From: Cryphonectria parasitica EP155 | Taxonomy: Eukaryota > Ascomycota > Sordariomycetes > Diaporthales > Cryphonectriaceae | Length of the DNA stretch: 64,000 nucleotides | Direction of reading: 5' to 3' | NCBI RefSeq assembly: GCF_011745365.1 | Contig: NW_024468909.1 | Coordinates: 3,224,001 to 3,288,000 of the forward strand | Shown here: one piece after another, positions 44,311 through 53,458 of the stretch | How the letters are laid out: the number at the start of each line of letters is the position of its first letter | Numbering within the stretch: position 1 is the stretch's first letter | Position numbers and translations under genes: made by a program | The notes under the pieces: generated by a model | Seen by the model: only the letters and a program-made list of their open reading frames with translations | Database searches by the model: none | What the model was told of the DNA's origin: nothing

Positions 44311-44460
44311 CCCTTGATAGCTCAGTGTGAGTACCACCCTACGAAACACAGCCCCCCCCACCACCACCACAAAACTAATTCCAAAATAGTGGCAGAGCGA
44401 TGGACTGTAATTGTGATTAAAGTCATCCACAGGTCGCCGGTTCAAATCCGGCTCGAGGGA
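44311..44460 (+). tRNA. tRNA-Tyr(GTA) with an insertion in the D-loop
   Basis: Acceptor strands 44311-44317 and 44453-44459 pair over 7 bp with one G-T. The T-arm is perfect (GCCGG TTCAAAT CCGGC, 44436-44452), with B box GGTTCAAATCC. The D-stem GCTC/GAGC is at 44320-44323 and 44395-44398. The anticodon GTA is at 44407-44409, followed by a canonical-position tRNA intron of about 14 nt (44411-44424). Between D-loop bases there is a 63-bp insertion, 44327-44389, with GTGAGT at its start, ACTAAT near its end and ATAG. Removing it gives the standard AGTTGGCA D-loop and a consensus A box (TAGCTCAGTTGG). The anticodon stem has four pairs and one A-C mismatch. A poly-T stretch follows at 44466. Functional tRNA or insertion-inactivated copy is open. 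Confidence 0.75.
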
Positions 44461-45055
44461 CGTCTTCTTTTTGGCTGATGTTTCTCGGGTCTCATGTATT
44501 TCTTGAAGCTGAACAACACATGATGCACCATTTTTTTAGGTAGCAACTGACCATTCATACTTCGATAGCTCTAATTTAAGCAGAGCATGGAATTCATCAC
44601 TGTTTTGCGGGTTTTGAGACATTGCTGTTGCGAGATGTGGATGCCCGGCAGGTTGTGTTTTCTGTTGAGAGGACGTTGCGTGAGCAAGAGACAGTCTTGG
44701 GTTGCATCTGGACTTTGCATCTGTCTCCAGCTGGTTTCACTCTACAAGGAAGAAAGAGCTATTGTGAAGTTTGTGAATGTTTATATCAAATAAATCGATT
44801 TTAGTCGAATTCGGGCATCAGAGTTTTCAGAGCGCAGGGCAGAGAGGACCCGGAAGATCACAGCCCCTCCCTTGACAAACCCCCACCCAGTATGCCAGTC
44901 AAGTCATACAACCCCCGCTTGAGCATGGTCGGATCGATCCATAGCGCCAACGAAATTTTTCATCCATCCCTGCTCAAGCATCAAAAACTTGATTCATAAC
45001 CAGTCAAGCCCACACCGTTTCACGAGCAAATCGGAACATATTCGACTTGAAAAGT
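44461..45055. other. Intergenic spacer between tRNA genes
   Basis: About 600 bp; the open frame at about 44587-44793 has no recognisable domain. Nothing called. Confidence 0.5.
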
Positions 45056-45151
45056 TCGGGTATGGTGTAGCGGTAACATCCATGACTCTCATCGCCGTCT
45101 CAGACGAGTGATTGATCTCATGAGCCCGGGGTTCGACTCCCCGTATCCGAG
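45056..45151 (+). tRNA. tRNA-Glu(CTC), intron-containing, copy 1
   Basis: Acceptor stem TCGGGTA/TATCCGA (7 bp with one G-T). The D-arm TGGTGTAGCGGTAACA and T-arm CCGGGGTTCGACTCCCCG are of eukaryotic tRNA-Glu type. The anticodon stem CATGA/TCATG encloses CT-CTC-A; the anticodon CTC is at 45088-45090. A 25-nt intron (45092-45116) sits at the canonical position 37/38. A T-rich terminator follows. Confidence 0.92.
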
Positions 45152-46813
45152 GATGATTTTTTGCTCATTTTGTAACTGCTGTCGTATTTCTTGTCTTCTT
45201 CTTCCCCCTGTTTCTTTTCATCTTGCCTTTCTTCAGCTATCATTTTTATTTCTCTCTCCTTCTCTTTCATACAGTGTTATCAACTTCTTCATCATTCCTG
45301 TTGTGTTCTTTTCACATGACCTTTCTTTTCAACTATGCGCACACTGCCTGACAATATGATGATGCATGGAAGCCATCTCGATCTCTTCCTTACACATAGA
45401 TATTCAGCATAGATTGTAACAACAGGCACATGTTTCCACAAATCATGATGAAAGGAACAAAAGCAACCCTCTCATGCCTCCTCCTGCATTGGGGTCAACA
45501 TACTCGTGGCTTAAATACTTGCTACTTGTCACCCCTAACCTGTCACGCAAATACATCAAGTATAGCAAAGTTGAGGGTTAGAGTGATGGACTTGCCTTTA
45601 CACACTTCTTGGTCTACAATAAGGCAGAAGATGAATTAACTACATGACGACTTCAATTTCGACAGGCATTACGTTCTCTGTGAAGCTCTATAGAACTCTT
45701 CACCAGCCATGCCTTGAAGTACTTCCAAGCCTAGCTGCCTCAGCCCAGCCCCTTAGCTACAGAGCCAGGACTCATAACCAACTAGCACAACCGTAGCTTG
45801 CCTGCACCCGTGGACAGTCTCGATGTCCACCATGCTCCAATCCCCCCCCCCCTAAACCCCCCTCAAAAGCCAATCAAGACTAGCAATAGTTCTCACAAAG
45901 CAGGAACAAGAACGAGAGTCGAGATATACTGGATTGAACATCACACACTGGAAGATCACACCTGAGCTGACATGACCTGAGCCTTCAACTAGGACAGCTT
46001 GATAGTCTTAACTGTACTATTACTTCTCAACTCTCCTTCTGAACAGGATTTCCCCTGCATAGCATGTTTCCCATGTAGCAATGCTACTTTCACAATTGAG
46101 GTGTAGCCATTATCATGACAAACACAAATCCTCATAAGATCTTGGGAGTGCCTTTCGGAATCTGAAGAAGCAGCGTATGCGGGATTGTAAGGACCCTGTA
46201 GACAGGGATTTCTTCATCCACATAGGAGAGAGAAGGCTTAGTGCAGTTGCTCTCATGATAGTAAAGCCGGATTCTGAGGGTGAGAAGGCACCATTTGCAA
46301 TGCTGAGCACCTATGGACACTTCCCAAAGTCGATCCCATTAGTACACTTGGTTTACTTCCGGATGGGAACTCAATATTGACTCGCGAGGAGTTTATGATT
46401 CCAAATTCCATCATACATTGCTTTCCTCAAAGCTCAAAGGAAGGGCCTATGCACCACCTAGGCAGCCCGATATGGCACTTCGTGAGTTCGTTGACGTAGG
46501 CCGTAATCAACACGATATCAACTGATTGTGGACACCATGTGCTGCAGTTTTCCAGAATTGTAATAACACCAAGCACTCGCTGACCACAACATTACTATGC
46601 ATCCCTTTGAGATATGCGCTAGCTGTATATCAGGACTTTGTAATATGTAATAAATACCTGTTTACATTGTTGGGTGGGGGGCTTTGCTTGAAGTTTTGTC
46701 AACCCAGACCCTCTTGCGGAGCGCTCGCGAGTCAGCGATCGTGAAACTTTCATCAACAGACCAGAACAGCAATGTAAAGCACAGCATGAAGTGCGGACTT
46801 CAACAATTCGGAC
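45152..46813. other. Gene-poor region between tRNA genes
   Basis: About 1.7 kb. T- and C-rich after the tRNA, with a C run at about 45841-45850. Short open stretches near 45660-45740 (minus) and 46177-46380 (plus) have coding-like composition but no recognisable family; they may be remnants. Confidence 0.45.
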
Positions 46814-46901
46814 TCCGATATGGTGTAATGGCTAACATTTAGCACTCTCACCTCGAATGAGAGTTCCTGCTAGGCTCAGGGTTCGATTCCCTGTATCGGA
46901 G
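46814..46901 (+). tRNA. tRNA-Glu(CTC), intron-containing, copy 2 (divergent type)
   Basis: Acceptor stem TCCGATA/TATCGGA pairs perfectly, as in yeast tRNA-Glu. The anticodon stem TAGCA/TGCTA encloses CT-CTC-A with CTC at 46847-46849. The intron is about 16 nt (46851-46866). Reading the CTCTCA/TGAGAG hairpin as the anticodon arm instead would put TCG in a loop without T33, which is less likely. The T-arm is CAGGGTTCGATTCCCTG. Stem sequences differ from copies 1 and 3. Confidence 0.88.
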
Positions 46902-47280
46902 ATATTGCAACTTGCGCATGCAGTCTCTTTTTCTTGCAACTTTGTGTGTCAAGACATGTAATCAACTTTTTTCCTCTGCTCCTCTTTCTGAGATTTCCTG
47001 CTTGTAGCTCCAAGCAAGCAGTAACTATTGCGTCTTATTTTTCTGTCTTTTTCCCTTTCTCTCTCTGTTTTTCTTGTAGCATCTGTATTTTCACATGTTC
47101 ATGATATTATGCAAGTGCTGTTTGACTCAGTGGAGAACTTCCGGAGGATTAGTGATTCTGATTAGTGCCCTCCCCCCCTCCCCCACCCGAGTGCAGTATC
47201 TGTTCATGCCAATCTTGCTTCATAAGAAAAATCTTTCCGGCCGAATTTCACAATCCAATTTGCTTTCGAGCATCTACCCA
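46902..47280. other. Spacer between tRNA genes
   Basis: About 380 bp, T- and C-rich, nothing recognised. Confidence 0.5.
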
Positions 47281-47376
47281 TCGGGTATGGTGTAGCGGTA
47301 ACATCCATGACTCTCATCGCTGTCAAAGACAGGTGATAAATCTCATGAGCCCGGGGTTCGACTCCCCGTATCCGAG
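47281..47376 (+). tRNA. tRNA-Glu(CTC), intron-containing, copy 3
   Basis: Exon sequences are identical to the copy at 45056-45151: acceptor TCGGGTA/TATCCGA, anticodon stem CATGA/TCATG, CTC at 47313-47315. The intron (47317-47341) is also 25 nt but differs at several positions (starts TCGCTGTC, not TCGCCGTC). A poly-T terminator follows at about 47385. Confidence 0.92.
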
Positions 47377-47593
47377 GATGATCTTTTTTTGCAATTTTTT
47401 CCCCCTGGTACTGTCCCCGAGACTTGACTAGCTAGTATCTTCCGACAGTCTACGCGCAGCATTGCTGCTCTACCAGGATATATTGAGCGGTATATTTAAC
47501 CATTTACATTGGAAGCGCGTGACCACGAGACCATCTGGCCTGCTGTGGCACAAGAACTTCACTTGATTTACTTCCCAACTTCGTGTGTGTGTG

Positions 47594-47628
<35 letters not shown>

Positions 47629-49035
47629 CTATGTTAGTGGAAGGCCTGCAAGGGTGTTTACGGGGATCGGAATTTCCGAGGCCGCCGCTGGAGGGGTTAC
47701 AAATATATGAGTGCGAGCCCGGAAACCGATTCCAGTCACCTTTCCAAAGTGGTACTCTTTGTTGTCGTCACAAGTTTCCCTGTTTAAGAAGTCGATCCAG
47801 CCAACCTCAGCTTCTCGCTCCCATCGGACGAATGAACACCAACGAGCAGCACAAACACGAGCTCGCCAAGTCACACAGGACCTGCAGGCTCCAGTCGAGA
47901 GATGGGGCAAAACCCCCTCTTCAGGTGCTGATAGGCCGCCTCATACGTCTGACGAGAAGTGCCGGGCGCACAGCACACGACTTTAGAACCCCTGGGTGGT
48001 CGCAGAGCTGGATGGATGGAGAGAGGAGGGTCCCCTCTCATCTCGCAGATTTCAATGTAGCTAGCCTGTCGGTCAGCAGCAGGAGGGTTATGATTGTGTT
48101 TTCCTTCCTTTCTGTCTTCTGCTTCCCCCCCCCCCCCTTTTTTTTTTTTTTGGTTTCTTTTTGTCTCTTTTTTCTTTCTCCCCCTTCTTCGGGCGGCGTT
48201 CATGGCCAAACGGTACCGAGAGATAATGCCGCCAAGACACGACCCCCGGTGCATAACGGCCGGAGTCGACCCCTTCTCCTGCGTCGTAGTGACTACGATG
48301 CGGCTATAAAGCAACGTCATGTCGTAGGCAGGCCGAAATTTCTTTCTGTCTCTCTCTATATTAATTCATGGTGCTCGCTTGCCACCACAAGATCCGTATA
48401 CAGATAGCCAGCGAACGCTCCGAAGCCAAGGAGACATAAAGTGTGCAAGCCGGCAAAAGGCGTGATTATAAACAACGAACGCGCCGACATTCTCTCTCTC
48501 TCTCTCTCGGTGGGCTGACACGTGTGACGAGTATGTCGTGTCCTGCAGCAGAAAGATTAGAACTGCAGCACCTATCCGACCAGGGGGTTGACTAGCTTTT
48601 TGTGCTCCCATGCAAAGCTCTGCCAGCTCTTCCTGCTGGTGTTATCGTCACTTGTCAGCCACGGGCTTAGCCGCTTTGATGGATACGACCCTGGGGACAT
48701 CATCTCCTGGCCCCAGCTGCCAAACGGCAGGACGGGAGGGGCCCTTGATGCCAATTTCACTATTTCTTTTAGCAGATCCTCTTGTTGACCCCCAGCAGGG
48801 TTGATCTTAACCCAAAAGGAAGCGAGACAAGTACATTGTGTTTGCGCTGTTGCGGCGAGGAGGACAAACCCCCCCTCGCTTCCCCCAGCGATTCCGATAG
48901 GCACAAACATCACGCAGGATTCCGAAATCCTCCTCCTCTTTCCTACTGCCGTCTCTATCTATCTATCTCTCTCTTTCTCTTTCTCTCTTTGAAGACCCTT
49001 TCCCACCCACCTGCGTCACTTTTTGCTGCCTTCAG
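47377..49035. other. Intergenic region with GT microsatellite
   Basis: About 1.7 kb. GT-repeat at about 47584-47627, C run and T run at about 48126-48150, TC repeat at about 48492-48508, and C/T-rich leader before the F-box ATG. The longest open frame (from 47583) begins in the GT repeat and is not coding. Confidence 0.55.
47584..47627 (+). repeat. GT microsatellite
   Basis: Mostly uninterrupted GT dinucleotides with one TCC change near 47595. It begins the spurious open frame in this area. Confidence 0.85.
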
Positions 49036-50541
49036 ATGGTCCGGCTGCGATCTAAACTCCACCTGAGCCGGCAGGGACGCAAGTCATCATTGTCGCATGC
49101 GTCGTCTCTCCCGGATCAATGCAACGCTGTTGCTATTCCAGTCTCTCTTGGAGCAAGCGGGTTTCCATCCTCGTCACGCCCAGATCCGATACTGGCCACG
49201 CTCCCTGAGGAGCTGCTCGTCAGGGTCACCTCTTTCTGCGACTTCAGCGACATCCTGAGGCTCCGTCGCTCGTGCAGGGCGCTCCGTCTCGCGTTCGGCC
49301 AGTCCTCCGTGATCGAGTTGGTATCGTTGCGCCTTGTAAGTCTCTCTTCCGGCCCCCCGGGTGCACCCCATGTCTCCACACACCCACCACCACCCAAACC
49401 CAAACCCAAACCCACACCACCCGCCTCCTTTCTCCCTCTCTCTTGTCACTTTCTCCCTTCTCATCCTTCTCAACCCCAGGGCCATCGTGGGCCAGAATTC
49501 CTGGGCTCCACTCCCAGTTGTTTCCCGGCATCCTCGCTTCTGCACTGAAATTACTAACTTGCTTGTCATGGCGCTCTTTTTGAAATAAAAAGATGGACCC
49601 GCACTCCACCCGCGGCACGCCTAGTCGAGATGTGTTGTTAGGAATGATCAAGACCCAGCTCGACGCCGAGTCGAGGGACGAGGCCTTCAGACGAGACATC
49701 TTCCTCTGTCTGGCCGTGACTCTGCCCCCCAGACAGCGATCACGTATCAAGCAGGCTTTCGGCTCCGTGTTGGCTAGGGCACGCGTCAGTGGTTCCGGCA
49801 GGGATCCAGGGCGTGGGGGCGACCCGTCCGACTTACACGACCGCTTCGACGACGATGACAACGAAGTTTCTGCCGAGCTGGAGACGAGGTTGGGCGTCGT
49901 TTCGACTCTTCTTGTCCTGGGCTGTCAGTCAAGTCCCCAACAATTTTCTTCAAGCCGTATTGTCTCTTCCCCCCCCCCCCCCCCTCTCTCACCTACGTCT
50001 CTTTCTCTCAAACAAACACACATACGCGCGCGCACACACACACACACACATACAATCCCCCCACACCTTAACAATTAATTGTTATTAGGTCCCAGGAGAT
50101 AGGGATGATACCCTTGGCTGACCCACCTGCCAGATTCGGACGTATGTGACCTTGCTATAGGAAGACAACTAATGGCCATCAACCACTGGTCCGCCAAATC
50201 AGATATATGGGCCGAGAGGAGGCTGTTGAAGCATAAAGAAATTAGTCTGCAGCTGGCCTTCTCCATGGTGCTTGGTCTATTGAACCCATCAGCTTGGTCA
50301 GATATGCTGGCAAGTGGCCCCATCTATCAGACTCTCGCCCAACGCGTCAAGTCAGACTTTAGAGGCGCCGAGCTCACGTCCTCCAGCCAGAGCTTCTGGC
50401 TCAGCTGGGAGGGGCTGCACACGAGATCCCTCCAGCTCGCCGCCCTGATCGCCTACATCCTCAGGACGTGCGGTTTCGAGGACGTGCCGCGCTCCGACCT
50501 GCTGCCCTTGCTCCGCGGCCCAACGCAGACAGCAGCAGAGA

Positions 50542-50577
<36 letters not shown>

Positions 50578-51215
50578 GGTGCACGCCCCCAGTGCCTCTG
50601 CTCGAGAATTTCAGCGAGGATGGCATCAGGGCGCATACCAGCAGCTCCTGGCAGGACTGGTACGCAGCCCGGACCCGCGACCTCGTCAATGCCATCGAGG
50701 ACGGTGAGTGGTATGGCTACTACATCTACACGCTCGAAGACACCGACAACATCAGCCCGACAGGCCAGCGCGACCCAGCCATGGAGAACGTCCACTTCAA
50801 GCTGGGCGGAGGCCAGTCTTCTTCTCCTCCTCCTCAGCCGCCACCGCCGCCACCACCACCACTGCTGCCGGTGCCCAGCGCCATGTCCCAGCACAGCACC
50901 GTGACCACAGCGACATCGTCGTCGTACAACACCGCTCACCCTACCAAGGTGCCGCTCGAGGCCAGGGGTGCCAAGGACGGGATCACGGGCGACTTTGACT
51001 TCGTGGGCACCGTAAATACCAACAGCGGGGTCGTGAGCATGCGAAAGAGGTACCGCGGGGCGCACTACTGGGACTACGACGGGGTCATGACGCCGCTCGG
51101 GATCGTGGGCGAGTGGGGGCGAGAGGGGCATGGATTTGATGGGTACTTTTGGCTGTGGAAGCGGAGCTGGATGGTGCATGATGCGGTTCCGAGGACTGTT
51201 GCGTATTACTCTTGA
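49036..51215 (+). CDS. F-box protein
   Basis: Three exons, 49036-49335, 49593-49923 and 50134-51215, encode 570 residues. Intron 1 (257 bp) is supported by GTAAGT, TACTAAC and AAAAAG. Intron 2 (210 bp) uses GTCAGT and CTGCCAG. An F-box lies at about 52-87 (LPEELLVRVTSFCDFSDILRLRRSCRALRLAF), so the protein likely docks a substrate to an SCF ubiquitin ligase through Skp1. The remainder is a fungal region without a recognisable repeat. It contains 11 consecutive Ser encoded by pure TCG repeats (50544-50576), a poly-Pro run near 50830-50870, and a conserved-looking end (VSMRKRYRGAHYWDYDGVMTPLGIVGEWG, FWLWKR). The two homopolymer tracts may vary in length between strains. Confidence 0.84.
50544..50576 (+). 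repeat. TCG trinucleotide repeat, 11 units, coding for poly-Ser
   Basis: Uninterrupted TCG repeat within the F-box gene. A pure repeat in a coding exon is prone to length change, in steps of one Ser. Confidence 0.9.
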
Positions 51216-52132
51216 GGTCATCATTTTTTCTCTCTTTGCTATTTGTCTGGGCATGGGATGTTTGTTGGGATTGGTAGGTTGGGTTGGGTCGGATACTGGT
51301 TTGGGACTGGGCATTGGTTGGGTTTTGGAGTTCTTGGGTTGACACACCTTCATTACAGGGAGATAGCACGTGGTTTCTGCTGTCGACAGTCAGACTCTCT
51401 GCCTTCCACTCGCAAGATTTTCATACCATCATTAATCTATTATTCGATGGGGTAACGTCGCTGATTCTCATTGAAAGTCGCGTGTTGGGACCCCTTGCAG
51501 CTTTTGTTTTCGTCCCCACTCGAGGCATTGATGCATGTGAATGCTCTCGCTATTTTTATTTTCAGACCAAAGGAACAGAGTGGAAAGAGTCCTGCACGCC
51601 ATTTCGAGCTTCTGCCATTTTCACGCACGAGTAGACCTGGTCAAAAACTTTGCGTTCTCTCGATACATCTTGACAAACACCAGACCGCGAGACCAACTGC
51701 CATCATCTCGGGATTGATTAAGAGCAAACAAGTCTGAGTTTCTTCCTCCTGGTTAGTTTCTCGCCACCTTCCCACTTTCTTGAACCTCATCCAGCTTTAC
51801 CACAACAACCGAACCTGAATTGACAGCTCGTATTCATCAGCGATATCTGCTTCATAGTCACCTCGATTTGTTCCATAGTCATCTTCCAGGGCACTTCAAG
51901 AAATCGAGTTCAAGAAGGAGGCATTTTGCTGAAAGTCAACCTTGGAGAAGTCTGACAAAGCTCGCAACATTCAGACTTTACGCCTCGCCTGCGCTCCTCG
52001 CTACTTCCCAAGAACACGGACTCGATCTATCCACCTATCTTTCTCTCTTCATCAAGGCCGACGAATCCCTTTGTCATCTACTCGGTCGCGATCTGACTCG
52101 ACCACCTCGACTTCTCTCTGCCAAGACGAAAG
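51216..52132. other. Intergenic region
   Basis: About 0.9 kb between two plus-strand genes. The open stretch ending at 52158 overlaps the next gene's start in another frame and is not called. Confidence 0.5.
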
Positions 52133-53458
52133 ATGACGGAGAAGGCATCCAACCCTGAGGTCAGGCTCAGCACGAAGGACCTGACAAACAGAAAAATACA
52201 GGCCTTAGAATGGCTGTTTCGCCATCGAAAGGTGATCGGCCCTTCGTACCAGAATGCTTGCCGTCACGTGAAAGAGATCACGACGTGGTACCACGAACCC
52301 AGCACCTCGCGTCTCGTTCGTGCAGCAAAGGACATTATCGACTCCATCACTCAATCTACTCGCGCCAGTGAACAGTCAAAGAGGAGTGATACTGCTCTAC
52401 GCAACCGCGACTTGTTTGAATGCCTATTAGCTATTGCAACGATGTGCCGCGGGGCCAACGGCAAACCTGTTCTGCCTCCCTTGTTTGCTGAACATGGCTC
52501 CGGAACATCTGAAAGAACAGGATTTGCCCGGCATGATTTCGACTGGTTCACGAAATGGTATTTAGACGAGTTCAACGCCTTGCTCTACGGCGCACGTCCC
52601 AAGAAATACGAATGGATCCCAGCTGTCCCGCTCGCCAAGCAAGAGTCCAAGCAAAACTGCGAGCGATGTTCCAAGCAGGCATCCAAGCCACCTATCAAGC
52701 TCAGGATACCTAAAACCTCGAGCAAGACTACAAGCAATATGATAAGCGAGATTCCAAGTGAGTCTCTAGGTACAACGGACAACAACAAGACTGCTGCCAA
52801 AGCGCTATTCGGGTTGACTTCAGCAGACAACTTCTCTTCCAAGCCCGCCTCGCCAGCCACAAATCAGCCTCTAGCTTCACTTGACGCACGGAAACGCTCC
52901 ATTGATGACTACGAGACGCTTCAGCCTGCGTCCAAAGTTCCACGTACGAGCGCTCCCACCTCGCTAACCGCACCCAGTACAACTCGCGACCCGCCAAGCA
53001 GCTCCTCGTCATTGCCTCAGTCTGATCGGCGCGCCGTTGATGCAGCACCTCACATGCCATATCCGAACACAGGGACCTCAGAGTTCTCCTCTCTGACCAA
53101 CCGAATCGCTGAGGCAACGTATGAAGCTGCCAAAGCCAAGAGAGAAGCACAGTCACTTCGCGCAGCCAACGCAGCCTATGGCACAGAACTCGACAAGATG
53201 AAAACCGAGATCGAGAAACTCTCCACCGAGAATCAGGCTCTCGCTAACGAGTTGAACAAAAGCAGTGACGAACAACGCAAAAATGAGTTATCTGCTCACA
53301 AGGAGCTCTCCAAGGTCATGGTGGAACGTGATCAGGCGCGCAGAGAGGCCAACAAGTGGGCCGAAGCCGCGATCAAAATCGACTCAACGTGCCGATCGGT
53401 GCTGTTTGACCTCCAACAACCGGTCGAGGCTGATGAACAGGTCGAGCATGAAAAATAG
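52133..53458 (+). CDS. Uncharacterised coiled-coil protein
   Basis: One open frame of 441 residues from the ATG at 52133. I do not recognise the family. The N-terminal 150 residues look folded (EWLFRHRKVIGPSYQNACRHVKEITTWY, FDWFTKWYLDEFNALLYG). The middle (about 165-320) is Lys/Ser/Thr/Pro-rich and disordered-looking. About 325-425 is a predicted coiled coil with heptads (IAEATYEAAKAKREAQ, ELDKMKTEIEKLSTENQALANEL). The C-terminus has VEH repeats that break off at the TAG 53456-53458. The same frame then stays open to 53530 with more VEH repeats, so the stop may be a recent nonsense change (CAG to TAG is one transition). Function unknown. Confidence 0.75.
   Translation: MTEKASNPEVRLSTKDLTNRKIQALEWLFRHRKVIGPSYQNACRHVKEITTWYHEPSTSRLVRAAKDIIDSITQSTRASEQSKRSDTALRNRDLFECLLAIATMCRGANGKPVLPPLFAEHGSGTSERTGFARHDFDWFTKWYLDEFNALLYGARPKKYEWIPAVPLAKQESKQNCERCSKQASKPPIKLRIPKTSSKTTSNMISEIPSESLGTTDNNKTAAKALFGLTSADNFSSKPASPATNQPLASLDARKRSIDDYETLQPASKVPRTSAPTSLTAPSTTRDPPSSSSSLPQSDRRAVDAAPHMPYPNTGTSEFSSLTNRIAEATYEAAKAKREAQSLRAANAAYGTELDKMKTEIEKLSTENQALANELNKSSDEQRKNELSAHKELSKVMVERDQARREANKWAEAAIKIDSTCRSVLFDLQQPVEADEQVEHEK

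Noticed and set aside
46845..46863. CTCTCA...TGAGAG hairpin read as a tRNA anticodon arm with TCG
   Set aside because: Its loop lacks T at position 33. The alternative TAGCA/TGCTA stem gives a normal Glu CTC loop with an intron.
47583..48407. 274-codon open frame starting in the GT microsatellite
   Set aside because: Begins with Cys-Val repeats from GT dinucleotides, continues through C and T homopolymers, and has no family resemblance.
49480..49592. Possible extra exon in the F-box gene after the AG at 49479
   Set aside because: All three frames stop before the next coding block; TACTAAC with AAAAAG at 49592 gives a clean single intron.
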